Positions 1 through 9,154 of a stretch of DNA of 64,000 bases are shown here, in pieces. The translations under genes and the position numbers were made by a program. Position 1 is the stretch's first letter. Each line of letters opens with the position of its first letter. The stretch is from Macrocystis pyrifera (Eukaryota > Sar > Phaeophyceae > Laminariales > Laminariaceae): contig JASSKH010000035.1 in the NCBI GenBank assembly GCA_031763025.1, positions 594,320-658,319 of the forward strand. Direction: 5' to 3'. Below the pieces are notes generated by a model. That model ran no database searches. It was not told where the DNA came from and saw only the letters and a list, made by a program, of their open reading frames with translations.

Positions 1-310
1 TTGTAGCACCTACTCGGAGCACAGCCATCTCGTACACCTTTATCATTGTATCGTACGATTAAAAAATCCTGTCGGTCGTAGTCACAGATGAAGGCTGACA
101 TATTTTTGCAACTATTTTCGATGAAATTCACTCAAGTACGAAAGTAAGAAGTGAGTTCGACGGATGACATGGTTGATCCTAGCTTTCCAACCTGCGTAGG
201 ATCCTTCGCCTTGTCCTACTGGTAGATATCCCGTTTACTATGTAGGTGTTTGTGCATTTCTTTGCGTGCGATTTAGAGCTGGAATTCAGCAGTTAATTAT
301 TTTTTCCATT
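1..310. other. No recognisable feature
   Basis: AT-leaning sequence without a convincing open frame, repeat or RNA gene. It precedes a truncated SINE. Confidence 0.5.
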
Positions 311-510
311 AAGGAGTTTTTCTTGCTTACAAAATGCGGAAAGCGCGAGAGCGCGCGTCAGCAACCTTCGATGGAAATCGATGAGCAGTGGGAATGCTGA
401 ACCCTGAGCGCGATAAAAATGAAGGTACGCACCTGCGGGAGGAGAGGGAAGAAACCTGACCAAAAGGCTTGTCCAGAAGCTGGAAAGAAAGAGTGAGGAT
501 TAAAAAAAAA
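311..510 (+). mobile_element. 5'-truncated SINE copy
   Basis: This stretch matches the body of the SINE family seen in five other places (4171, 12468, 19830, 34248, 49359). It starts at the motif AAGGAGTTTTTCTTGC, continues through the GCGGAAAGCGCGAGAGCG and GAGCAGTGGGAATGCTGAAC blocks, and ends in an A-run near 501-510. The tRNA-like head is missing, and a segment of about 30 bases before the tail (GTCGAGGGTAAAACC in other copies) is deleted. Truncation at the 5' end is typical of target-primed reverse transcription. It is one of the more diverged copies. Confidence 0.8.
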
Positions 511-686
511 CAATGCAGTTATGGCGACCTTCGAGGCTAGTAATATTGCGACGCACACATATTCTCACTATGCATGTACTTCAACGCCTTCTTATAAGAG
601 TAACAACGAACAAAATACTAACTTAAAGGGTACTGTACAGCCAGTTTTTTTTTTTAAAACTCTGTTTTCAAGGTGGTCCTTCTCAC

Positions 687-1011
687 CTATGCAACGCGGT
701 CTGCCGTCGCTCCCGTCGGTGCAGTCGACGACGGGGAAACCGTTAGGGGCCACCTGGTCCGTGCGAATTCCGGCTACCGGGCAGAAGCACTCGCAGTCAT
801 CTTGACACGTGTCGATGAGCGGTGACATGCAGAACGCCACGGTAATAGCTTCCCACTGTGCACGCAAAACTGGGTCCGTAGGCTTGGCAGTGCTAGATAT
901 ATAGGTGCCCCTGCACACGCAGCTCCCTTCCTCGGCTCCTGTATCAACTGCTAGTAGCAGCACGCACAGGGCAAATACCCGGCTTGTGGCCCTAAAATAG
1001 TTGACCAGCAT
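687..1011 (-). CDS. Exon of a secreted cysteine-rich protein (hypothetical)
   Basis: Reading leftward from an ATG at 1011, the frame opens with a short basic stretch and a hydrophobic core (FALCVLLLAV) ending near TGAEEG, which looks like a cleavable signal peptide. About 80 residues follow with many cysteines: a C-V-C pair, a CQDDCECFC cluster and a terminal RPRC. The frame runs on to 592, but the added tail is low quality, and at 687/686 the minus strand reads ATAG then GTGAGA, a near-consensus splice donor. The exon therefore probably ends at 687 in phase 1. An upstream ATG at 1056 is possible but would bury the signal peptide. The family was not recognised; a small extracellular protein is an inference. 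The rest of the gene was not found. Confidence 0.45.
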
Positions 1012-1670
1012 CCCTCTGTCGTTTGATGCGCCGCCCTGCATTTTCACACAGGTCAATACATCGTTTCGGAAAGCAGAACCTGCGGTTCAGATATAAGCGA
1101 AAGAAGGAATATAAGATTGACACACACAAGCTTGGGTATGTCTGCTGTGATCTATATCTCCACAGACCTGCGTTCAAGACGCCGTGGGCGCGCACATTCT
1201 TTTCGTGGAATTGTGGGACATAGCCCCGGCCACAGTTTTTTACATTATCATGGGTACATATGTGGCATGTGACGGGGGTGTACACAACGGAGTGTTTGGT
1301 GACCCGAAAGGGTTCAGGGAAGGGTTCCAAAATAGGCCACCGGGGGCTTGTTGCGCGTAGCGGGCCGTTGGCGAGAGCTCCTCACGCAGGGGCCGGCGGA
1401 AACGCCAGAAAAGAAAGGCCTTTCAAACATGCCTTTGGACGGATCGTTTTGACCGTTTTAGAGGGCAAAAACGTATCCCATACCAATATGTGGGTATACG
1501 TACTATTCCAAGTTGTTTGGCCCACAATGACTGGTACAGTAGAAATAGTTTTCAAACTGCACAATACTGCGGCGAAAACAGGCTGAAATGTTTCGAGCCG
1601 GCGGTGAAGAAAAATACCACCAAGTGTTTTTCGCCATAAAGGTTCCGCAACCTTTTTTTCCACTTGCGTC
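1012..1670. other. No gene recognised
   Basis: Overlapping short open frames on both strands but none with coding-like composition. From about 1675 the sequence is rich in TGCGCAAC/GTTGCG words in both orientations. Confidence 0.4.
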
Positions 1671-1799
1671 GTGTTGCGCAGTTCTCATTGCGTGTTGCGC
1701 AAAGCCGCAACACGCCTTTGGCGCGTGTGCGCGTATGAATGCTTTCGCGGGAAATGCTGCGCTGGCGCAACATCGCAACACCCAAAACAAGCCCTGGTC

Positions 1800-2072
1800 C
1801 GGGGTGACGCGGACTTGCCGGCACGAAGGCGGTATCAAGGGACGAGGACCAGGTATACTTGCTACTACTGCACGTCACGTAGACATGTATCAACTTGCGA
1901 TGACAAGGACCCTATAGCCAATGCCTGTGCTAAGGTATTGGCATATTCATTGGACACTTTTTCACTCCTTTCAGAGGCATCCCCTAGGTGTCCCATGCAT
2001 GATAGACAGACCATGGGCAAACCTATCAGCGCATGGGTAGCCCATGGGTACTCACGGGCAGCTCATGGGTAG
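1800..2072 (+). CDS. Candidate exon with Cys/His cluster (hypothetical)
   Basis: Within a plus-strand open frame (1671-2072) the stretch from about 1800 reads like protein: a basic segment, then CYYCTSRRHVSTC, a C-x2-C-x4-H-x3-C arrangement close to but not identical with a retroviral-type zinc knuckle, then an acidic segment and another cysteine. At 1935 the sequence AAG/GTATTG resembles a splice donor, and CTCCTTTCAG/AGGC at about 1974 is a good acceptor; the gap would be only about 40 nucleotides, so this may be a tiny intron or chance. The frame is the same as that of the next open frame (2112-2375). No family was recognised; it may equally be a transposon gene relic. Confidence 0.3.
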   Translation, partial: RGDADLPARRRYQGTRTRYTCYYCTSRRHVSTCDDKDPIANACAKVLAYSLDTFSLLSEASPRCPMHDRQTMGKPISAWVAHGYSRAAHG

Positions 2073-2126
2073 TCTATGAGCAGGCCATGATATTTTGGGG
2101 GTAGCCCATGGGTGGCCACCCATGGG
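1985..2126. repeat. CATGGGTA minisatellite ending in a perfect palindrome
   Basis: The words CATGGGTAGC, CCCATGGGTA and relatives recur about eight times, partly degenerate. The array ends at 2105-2126 in a perfect 22-bp palindrome with arms CCCATGGGTGG. It separates two open frames in the same reading frame, so it may be an expansion inside an older coding sequence or intron. Confidence 0.6.
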
Positions 2127-2375
2127 AACGGAGAGCCCACGCTATTCCAGTGGCAGCCCTGGCACGTCAACAAAAAACACCTAATATACATATTGAGGAT
2201 GATAGCTACCAACATATGCTACCCAGCAGAAGAGTCGATGATCCGTAAACTAGTCGTCTGTAGCGAGGACGCCATGGCAGCACTAAATGCTACGGCAGTA
2301 TGTAAGCAGTGCGGTGTGTCCCATGTCGACTTAACAGTTCCTGGATCCTCGGGTCTATGTACGGTAGAACTCTGA
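2112..2375 (+). CDS. Candidate exon, hypothetical protein
   Basis: An 87-codon frame whose middle and end look coding: LRMIATNICYPAEES, then a stretch with CKQC and GVSHVDL, ending at TGA near 2373. The C-x2-C pair echoes the cysteine cluster 200 bases upstream in the same frame. GT dinucleotides near 2355 and 2364 could serve as a donor to the exon-like frame at 2531. Function unknown. The start is not trusted; the region before about 2150 overlaps the minisatellite. Confidence 0.3.
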   Translation: MATHGNGEPTLFQWQPWHVNKKHLIYILRMIATNICYPAEESMIRKLVVCSEDAMAALNATAVCKQCGVSHVDLTVPGSSGLCTVEL

Positions 2376-2530
2376 AATACCGCTTCGAGTTCAGCCGAGA
2401 TTTTATTCCGGATCTTTAAAATTCAACGCATGGTGTGAGTCTTGAAAGCCTCGTGACCGATCGACCGCGCTCACGCACACTCGACCTGGTGGGAATATTT
2501 GTATGTATAGTATGCATTTTTGTTTTTTAG

Positions 2531-2760
2531 GCATGCTGCTCTCCGGCAGCCGAGGGTTCTTTCTCGCACTTCCGGCTGCGGGGCAAGCAAAGGGGCTGTG
2601 GGTACATGACGACGCATCTCTGGATCCGACGGTGCTCGGTGCATTAAACGTCGCTGAATTGACTCGAAAAAACAAGGCACTGCTTTCCGCCTCGCCGAGC
2701 CGAGTAGGTGACATGGAAAACGCCGTACGAGTATTTGTTTCTCGTTTTGTTCTTAAATAG
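2531..2760 (+). CDS. Candidate last exon, hypothetical protein
   Basis: The sequence TTTTTGTTTTTTAG ending at 2530 is a strong pyrimidine-rich splice acceptor. From 2531 a plus-strand frame runs to TAG at 2758-2760 with natural-looking composition (KGLWVHDDASLDPTVLGAL, then SPSRVGDMENAVRVF). It would encode about 75 residues ending the gene started at about 1.8 kb, if the three pieces belong together. No conserved domain was recognised. An antisense frame covers the same bases but lacks such signals. Confidence 0.35.
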
Positions 2761-2904
2761 CCCGTCACCAATGGGATAGTTATTCCCATTGCTTGCCACC
2801 CTCTGCTATACATATGTTTTCAATCTCAGCAGAAGAAGAAGCAGTAGCAGCAGCAGCAACAACAACAACATACAACAGCAATATCACACATCTGCCGGCC
2901 GTTG

Positions 2905-3185
2905 TATCTGTTGCACCAAGCCCTTTCACGGGTCGTTTACACCTTCTGTAACACCGAGCACGTTCGTCTACCTGGGATAATGTTTTGATACCAGGTGGGT
3001 ATTGTCACCGTAGTTATCCAGTCGCACGCTCTCAGCAGCAGCAGGTAATCGCAACGGGCACAAGAGCAACAGAGGCAAGCCCATACTGCTCCCGGTCTTG
3101 CTGTACTGTGTTGCGGTGTGGCACCTAACACAACTCACACTGCTCGACTGCCTGGCCGACATCCTATTTGTACGACAAGGAATCA
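2905..3185. repeat. Diverged dispersed repeat, copy 1
   Basis: This block aligns by eye with 3545-3760: both carry CACC(A/T)AGCCCTT, CGTCTACCTGGG, a GTCGCAC..CTCAGCAG segment, GGTAATCGC and a final CATCCT. Identity is partial. CAGCAG triplets lie beside both copies. No coding or terminal structure was seen. Confidence 0.5.
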
Positions 3186-3544
3186 CATATAGAATACGCG
3201 CGTTCGGTTCATCACACTACTTGTAAATTCGGTAATAATGGAATATAGACGAGACGTATTACGCAACTATTAAATCAGTCGAACTCACAGCTGACGTAGT
3301 TCAAAATTTATAAAAACTATTCTTAAAATGTCTAGGACACGTGTGATACGACAGCCACTTCCAACAACGAAAAATTTTCTCTGCTGAATTTTCTCTGCGT
3401 TCAAAAGCTCAATAATTTTGAAATCGCCCGCCATTATTACCCGTCCACTTTATGGTTTTTCATTATAATCTCAGCAGCACCCGCACCAGCAGCAGATACA
3501 GCAGCAGATACGGCAGCAGCCGAACACGTCCTTCGAGCGTGGTA
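3186..3544. other. AT-rich spacer
   Basis: AT-rich with no open frame of note. The final 80 bases contain imperfect CAGCAG and CAGATA(C)GGCAGCAG triplets leading into the second copy of the repeat. Confidence 0.5.
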
Positions 3545-3760
3545 CATGTTTCACCTAGCCCTTCGACGTACACCACGCACCTGGTTCCCTCGGTCCGTCT
3601 ACCTGGGGCAAATTCGTAGGTGCATGAGGATCATACCTAGCAACTTGTCCGGTCGCACACCCTCAGCAGTAGGTAATCGCGTCGGACAAGAGCTACAGGG
3701 CCCCATTTTGCCGCTCGTATCTCTTTACCCCCCTTGTCTCGGTGGGCATCCTGCATAGTC
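3545..3760. repeat. Diverged dispersed repeat, copy 2
   Basis: Counterpart of 2905-3185, with the same order of shared words. The two copies lie in the same orientation about 640 bases apart. Confidence 0.5.
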
Positions 3761-3858
3761 ATAGTAGTAGTTGTAGTGGTACGGTAGTAGTAGCAGCAGT
3801 AGTAGGAGTAGGAGTAGTAAGAGTAGTAGGAGTAGTAGTAGTAGTAGTGGTAGCGGTA
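3759..3858. repeat. Imperfect TAG/GTA triplet repeat
   Basis: About 100 bases of GTA/TAG triplets with GGA, CAG and TGG variants. The MITE at 3862 inserted at its right edge, and the triplets resume after it at 3966. Confidence 0.85.
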
Positions 3859-3861
3859 ATA

Positions 3862-3965
3862 TTACGGGGGTCCATAGTTAATAGGACCTATGGTACAAAT
3901 AAAAACCTAAACATTTCCATATTTTTCCGAGAATACTTAATCCTATTTACCATGGACCCCCGTAA
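3862..3965. mobile_element. MITE, TTACGGGGG family, copy 1
   Basis: A 104-bp element with near-perfect terminal inverted repeats (TTACGGGGGTCCATAGTTAA at the left; its complement, with mismatches, at the right). It is flanked by TA on both sides (3860-3861 and 3966-3967). The AT-rich middle has no coding capacity. A TA target duplication fits a Tc1/mariner-type mobilising transposase, which is an inference because no autonomous partner is present. Related copies lie near 18957, 56688, 57036 and 57499. Confidence 0.85.
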
Positions 3966-4170
3966 TAGTAGTATTTATTATTGTAGTAGCAGCAGTGGTA
4001 CCAGTAGTGACTACAAAACAGTAGTAGAGCACAAGCTCTGCGCGTGAGGTACCTTTTATAGCCGTTGCCAGCAACATCGGTGTCCATTGACCGTTGTGCG
4101 CAGAGATTAATTTCTTATTTTTTCGCCGACCACATCGAAGAAAATTGACAGAAGCCGTCATCATTTTTTG

Positions 4171-4500
4171 CATTTTTTTTTTTTTTTTTCATCATCACTT
4201 TTACTTTCCAGGCCACTCGTAGGAGGTCTTACCCTCGACGATCTTCTGGACAAGCCGTGGTCACATGTGTCGTCCCTCCCCCCCTCCGGTACGTACGTGT
4301 ATTTTTTGTCACGCATAGGGCTCAGCATTCCCACTGCTCGTCAGTTGTCATCGAATGTGGCCAACTCACGCTCTCGTGCTTTCCGCTTATCAATTGTTTA
4401 TTCAAGATAAAGTCCTTACGAGCATGCACTCGGTGAGATTTGAACCCACAAAATTGATCTTGATAGGCACGCGGACCACCTACCAAGCCACCGGGGACGG
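4171..4500 (-). mobile_element. tRNA-derived SINE, full-length copy
   Basis: Read on the minus strand, the element begins near 4500 with CCGTCCCCGGTGGCTTGGTA. TGGCTTGGTAGG resembles an RNA polymerase III A box and GGGTTCAAATCTCACCG contains a B-box match about 45 bases further in. A body of about 230 bases with no frame follows, then an A-run (T-run 4172-4189 on the plus strand). A-box/B-box spacing and the A-tail are the classical signature of a tRNA-related SINE. The LINE that would mobilise it is not identified; the LINE tails in this window share no 3' end with it. Confidence 0.85.
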
Positions 4501-4735
4501 AGACCAACAAAGCTCAGAAGCATTTCAAGAGACCAATAATTAGAAAGCCAGGAAAACCTTTGTATGGAGTATAAAAGGGGAAGATGAGCAGCAGCAACAG
4601 AAAGCGCAGCAGTGAGAGGAGGTAGAGATGGAAGGTGGCGATCCATCTCCCCCGACAGCCTCGCTACCCTCGCCACCTCTCCCCACCTGCGGACCTCTTC
4701 GGCTGCCAGCGCCGCTACTGTAGTGCTGAACGCGT
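4501..4735. other. Spacer with a TATAAAAG box
   Basis: The plus strand has GGAGTATAAAAGGGG at about 4566-4580 followed by an ATG with only a 13-codon frame. The TATA-like box may be fortuitous. Confidence 0.3.
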
Positions 4736-5054
4736 TTATGCCTCCGCGTGCAGCCGGTCGGTGTTGACGCTCACCGGAGAGTTTGCCGCCGTGACAAGTC
4801 GCAGTCGCTCCTCGTTGTCCAGGGACACTTCACGCTCCTCGGCTAGACTTTCCGCCGATTGGCGGGCTTCGGTCTCAGCAGCATATTTGGCCACAGCCTC
4901 GTCGCGTGCACGGGCAGCACCGTCATGGCATCGCTCCAACGCACGATAGCCGCAGCGCTCCGCTATGTTCTCGGCGCGCTTGACTTTCCCCGCTTGTCCA
5001 ATTGTTTCCCCCGTGTGGGCGAAGAACTCCTCGTTCTTTTTTGAAAGACGCCGG
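4736..5054 (-). CDS. Coiled-coil-like open frame (hypothetical)
   Basis: On the minus strand a frame is open from just after a stop at about 5057 to a stop at about 4733. The sequence is charged and helical: KKNEEFFAHTGE, then KRAENIAERC, ARARDEAVAKYAAETEAR, ESLAEEREVSL and LVTAANSPVSV. The Ala/Glu/Arg pattern suggests a coiled coil or an amphipathic helix, as in structural or Gag-like proteins, but no family could be named. No ATG lies at the open-frame start, so it is probably an internal exon or a 5'-truncated relic. A 20-base homopolymer (T on the plus strand, about 5092-5110) lies upstream. Confidence 0.4.
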
Positions 5055-5057
5055 TAT

Positions 5058-5485
5058 TATTAATAATGAGGCGCGCGAAGCCGCGCGAGCCTTTTTTTTT
5101 TTTTTTTTTTCCTAGAAAAAAAAGCCTCTTCATAACGGCTCGGATACGAGGGTAGGGTGCCTTGCTTTGAGCTTCACTGTATGCATGTGATTCAACGTTT
5201 TCTTGGGCCACGTTTGACCACCGCGCTGAACGCATACGGCACCAATTCCAGTCCCGGCGGGCTCTGTGCACGCACACACACAAACGAAACCTTGTCGTGC
5301 TGATGCGGTGGTAAGTCGTTCACAGTTGGTCGAGCTAACTGCGGCAAGACATGTTTGTGCTGGGCCATGTTGAAAAAACACAGAACCAAAAACACATAAT
5401 GGTTTTGCTTTTTGAGTTCTACCTACTAACGAAACCCAGCTCTACGAGTACTCGTAGACAGACGGTGCCTATCCACAGCAACGAG
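5058..5485. other. No gene recognised
   Basis: Contains a long T-run followed by an A-run (about 5092-5127) and otherwise featureless sequence. Confidence 0.4.
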
Positions 5486-5489
5486 CATT

Positions 5490-6010
5490 CGGGCTGCTGT
5501 AGTTGTCGTACAGCAGTATAGTGGTGGCACATCTAGTAGCTATGTTGGACACACGTCAAGTTGTAGATTTTTCGTCTTCAAACTATGAGTGAGTTCGGGA
5601 CCAGGAGGCACATGTACGAAGGGTTCACACATAAGCCGAGCGTACAACGACGCTGACCCTGGCCTCGTGTGTCCTACTGCTACTGCTGCTGCTGTTTTCC
5701 CGCTGGAGAAGCTCTGCTGTAGATGTTGTACATCAGTAGTAGCGGGGGCATTTGCTATCTGCTACGAGAAGGTCTTTCTCGGATAGAGCATGCCGGGTGC
5801 AGATTTTTCGTGTTGAAACTATTATGTCGAATTTCGAGCTCAAACCCAATACAGGACGGATTCGAGTACGTGTACAAAGGGTTCAAGGGTTAATTTGACA
5901 AGCCGAAACAGCGACGCTGCCCCTAGCCTTGTGTGTCCTACTGCTACTGCAGCTGCTGCTGCTGTTTTGCTGCTGGAGAAGCTCTGCTGTAAATGTCGTA
6001 CATCAGTCGA
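5490..6010. repeat. Three diverged direct repeats, about 240-bp spacing
   Basis: The block GTGTGTCCTACTGCTACTG, then GCTGTTTT, GGAGAAGCTCTGCTGTA and CGTACATCAGT occurs at about 5668 and 5930; a shorter relative with GTCGTACAGCAG lies at about 5500. The linked segment AGATTTTTCGT, then GTTCACAC or GTTCAAG, precedes both. The array ends where the LINE relic begins. Confidence 0.55.
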
Positions 6011-6027
6011 TGCGCTCTACAGCGCTC

Positions 6028-6342
6028 GCACCACCGCTCGCCATCGAAGCAGCAGGCCAGAGGTGTAAGCAGACGGCCCAGTTCTTATACCTAGGCGGCA
6101 TTATCCACGAAGACGCTGACCTCTCGCTCGAAATCGAACGACGGGTCCGTCGCATGCGAGCATGCCTGAAACGGTTCGGCCCAGAGCTGTATGACAGGAG
6201 GACCGCCCCCCTTAGCCTGGAATTCCGAGTGCTGAAATCCGAGGCGATTGAGACCTTGCTGTACGGGTGTGTGACGTGGACCCTCAGAGCAGAACACTTT
6301 GCGAAGCTTCGAACGGCTCACCACCAAGACTGGATCCCCTAA
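6028..6342 (+). pseudogene. Non-LTR reverse transcriptase, C-terminal fragment
   Basis: The translated stretch contains FLYLGGIIHEDADL, EIERRVRRMRACLKRF, LYDRRTAPLSLEFRVLKSEA and IETLLYGCVTWTL, the region after the catalytic palm of LINE reverse transcriptases (a YLG-x-I motif followed by a thumb and connection region with LYGC.TWTL). Upstream catalytic motifs are absent, and the frame stops at 6340-6342 just after HHQDW, where an unrelated GGATCCCC repeat interrupts the expected continuation. It is a dead fragment. Identification rests on motif recall and is strong. Confidence 0.8.
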
Positions 6343-6405
6343 GCTAAGAGGGGATCCCCTCAGGCAAAAAGGATCCCCTAAGGGGATGGGGATCCCCTAG
6401 CTCGC
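6331..6405. repeat. GGATCCCCT short repeat interrupting the LINE
   Basis: The word GGATCCCCT occurs four times in about 65 bases, with GGGGATCCCC palindromes inside. It sits exactly where the coding sequence between the reverse-transcriptase tail and the following RLPCRVIFGTMAG block should be; copy C has that joining region (CESIETTIRKRRLFFAGAL) intact. Confidence 0.8.
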
Positions 6406-6414
6406 AACTGGGGG

Positions 6415-6879
6415 GTGACACGGCTAAGCAAGGAGCGATTACCCTGCAGGGTAATATTCGGGACGATGGCTGGTCGGGAGAACCCGAGACCTGGCGGACA
6501 GTTTAAGACTTGGCATAGATGCATAGTCGAAGACCTTAGGGAATTCCGAGCCACGGAAGGGTTAACGGAACTTACCCCCTTGGTGTTTGGAGTTGAGACC
6601 GCGCTGTGGTCCACTGCCGCAAGAAAGGCGGGGAAGTGGTACCGGGGGATGCTCGAATCAGCCGAGCGGTTTATGGTGAGGTGGTACGAGGCTGATGCTG
6701 AGCTGAGTAGGCAGCGCCGCGCATCCGCCGTGGGTGGTGTCCAGGGGAATGGGGCGAGGGGAGGCAACAGGAGGAGTGGCAGAAAACCCGACCGAGGGAA
6801 TACGAAGAGGGGGGGGGGAACATCAGTAGAAGGGAAACTGCAGTGGACGGGAGTAGGACGGAGACGGCAGATAGGATAG
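6415..6879 (+). pseudogene. LINE C-terminal protein tail, copy A
   Basis: A 154-codon open frame in the same frame as the fragment before it. It contains RLPCRVIFGTMAGRENPRPG, FKTWHRCIVEDLREF, PLVFGVETALW and KWYRGMLESAERFMVRW, then a Gly/Arg-rich tail. Copies B and C share this order. The role of this tail in LINEs of this type is not established. It is truncated at the left by the GGATCCCC repeat. Confidence 0.7.
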
Positions 6880-7779
6880 CAAGGTACCGGGCAGACTAGG
6901 AAGTAAAACATGTCTATACTACTCCTGCCACCAACTGGTGCAGCTGGTTCGGACGTGGTCTTCCTTTGTCTTCCATTTTTTTCTTCTATTTATTCATTCA
7001 TTTATTTATTATTTTTTTCTTGCGCTTATCCTCTGTTATTTTCATTTAATGTCTTTCTCATCCTTTCTCCGATTGATAACCCTTGCTTGTTGAAGGATTC
7101 GTGAGGCGTGGGTGGATGACGAGCCTGCTTTGCTTGTTTCGTGTTGTCTGACGCCGAGAGGCCGGGCACAGTTGACGAACGCTGGACGGAGGCGGCGGAC
7201 AGGGTAACAAGGCACCAGGCGGACCAGCAGGGAGAACCTGGCTTTGCTGCTCGTACCACAAACGGCTGCCGCTACCTGGAGGATGATGTGTGCTTTTGTT
7301 TGCCTGATGTGTTCTTTTGGTTCTTAGTCTTGCTCTGTTCACCACGAGTAGTGGCGTTTATTTTCGTCTTCCTTTATTTTCCAGCTCGTTCTTTTCAAGT
7401 GTCTGCCACATCCCCTACGAGGGCGGCACGACAGTTTGTTTCTGATACATATTTTTCTTGTTTCTTTACCTCTTTCGATTTGTGTTTTTTGTTTTCGACT
7501 TTTTTTTCGTTGTTTCGTTTCGTTTTCTCTCCATCGTGGAATGTGTAGGTCGTGCCTGTCGTATCCAGCATGATGACATGGCATTTCGTTGCCCACTACA
7601 GCGGTGCTTACTGCATATTGGTATGTGGCAAGGTAGTATCCCTGTGGCGTAGCTTTGTGACCACAGAACTTGTATCTTTCTAGGATTAAAGAATCGGGAC
7701 CCGACATTGGTTGTGCTGGATGTCGAAGGTTCGAAAGAACGGTTTGATGTGAAGAAAACAACTACAACGACAACTGCAG

Positions 7780-9150
7780 CAGCATCGAAACAACCATTCG
7801 CAAACGGAGGCTCTTCTTTGGGGGGGGGGGGGGGGGGACGACAAAGCAAGGAGCGATTGCCCAGTCGAGTAATGTACGGGACGATGGCTGGTCGGGAGAA
7901 CCCGAGACCTGGCGGAGAGTTTAAGACTTGGCATAGATGCATAGTCAGTCGAAGACCTTAGGGAGTTCCGAGCCACCGAAGGGCCAACGGAACTTGCCCC
8001 CTTGGTGTTTGGAGCTGAGACCGCGCTGTGGTCTATTGCTGCAAGAAAGGCGGGGAAGTGGTATCGGGGGGTCCTAGAATCAGCCGAGCGCTTTATGGTG
8101 AGGCGGCACGAGGCTGATGCTGAGCTGAGTAGGCAGCGCCGCGCATCCGCCGTGGGTGGTGTCCAAGGAAATGGGGAGAGGGGGGGGCAACAGAAGGTGT
8201 GGAAGAAAACCCGACCGAGGGAATGCGGCGAGGGACGAGACAGGAGTAGTAGGGAAACTGCAGTGGACGAGAGTAGGAAGGAGATGGCAGACAGGGTAGC
8301 AAAGTACCGGGCAGACTAGGAAGTAGAACATGCCTATACTACTCGTACCACCAACTGGTGCAGCTGGTGTGACCGTGGTCTTCCTTTGTCTTCCTTTTTG
8401 ACTTATTTCTTGCGCTGATCTTCTTTGATTTTCATTTTTTTATTTCTCTTTCTTCCTTCGATATATAGGCTCTATTGAAGGAGTCGTGTGGCGTGGGTGG
8501 ATGACGAGCCCGTTTTGATTGTTTCGTATTGTCTGACGCCGAGAGGCCGGGCATAGTTGACGAATGCTGGACGGAGGCGGCAGACAGGGTAGCAAGGTAC
8601 CAGGCGGACCAGCACGAAAAACCTGTTGGCTATGCTACTCGTACCACAAACTGCTGCCGCTACCTGGAGGATGCTCTGTGCTTTGGTTTGCCTGTTATTT
8701 GCCCTTGGTTCTTAGTCTTAATCGGTTCACAAGTAGTGGCGCTTATCTTCGTCTTCCTCTTTTTTCCAGCTCGTTCTTTTCAGGTGTCTGCCACATTCCC
8801 TGCGGGGGGGACACGGCAATTGTTTCTGATATATATATTTTTTCTTGTATCTTTATCTCTTTCGGTTTGTCTTTTTCGTTTTCGATTTTTTTTTTCTTTG
8901 TTTCGTTTCGTTTCTCTCCATCATCGAATGTGTATGTCGTGCTTGTCGTATCCAGTAACATGGCATGACATTGTATTGCCCACTACAGCTGTAGCTGTGT
9001 GCATACGTGGCAACGTAGTATCTCTGATGTGGCGTAGCTTTGTAATCACGTAACTTGTACCTCTTTTTTCTGTTCTAGGATTGAAGAGTCGGCAAGGACA
9101 CTTGTTGTGCTGGATGTCGACGGGTAGAATTAACGGTTTAATGTGAAGAA
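7780..9150 (+). mobile_element. LINE 3' end, copy B (5' truncated)
   Basis: The second copy lies directly downstream of copy A in the same orientation, beginning near 7785 with the CGAAACAACCATTCGC segment (which encodes ETTIRKRRLFF in copy C). It runs through the tail frame, a T-rich spacer and the GACGCCGAGAGGCCGGGC segment to ATGTGAAGAACACACAC at about 9150. By eye it is highly similar to copy A over about 1.3 kb. Copy A therefore has either a sibling insertion or a tandem duplication. Confidence 0.75.
7785..8319 (+). pseudogene. LINE C-terminal protein tail, copy B
   Basis: The coding remnant is split by a run of about 17 G residues at 7821-7837 and by a frame change near 7950, so two frames are needed. 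The first holds RLPSRVMYGTMAGRENPRPG; the second (8002-8319) holds FGAETALWSIAARKAGKWYR and the Arg/Gly tail. The G-run replaces the AGAL residues seen in copy C. Not functional. Confidence 0.7.
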
Positions 9151-9154
9151 CACA

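Larger units (their letters stand above)
6015..7770 (+). mobile_element. LINE 3' end, copy A (5' truncated)
   Basis: This is the end of a non-LTR retrotransposon: a C-terminal reverse-transcriptase remnant, a C-terminal protein tail and a long 3' region ending near ATGTGAAGAA. The same order and much of the sequence recur in copies B (7780-9150) and C (20515-21700). Truncation at the 5' side is usual for LINEs. The 3' region holds a second segment with GACGCCGAGAGGCCGGGC that resembles an internal duplication of the protein tail. Confidence 0.75.
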
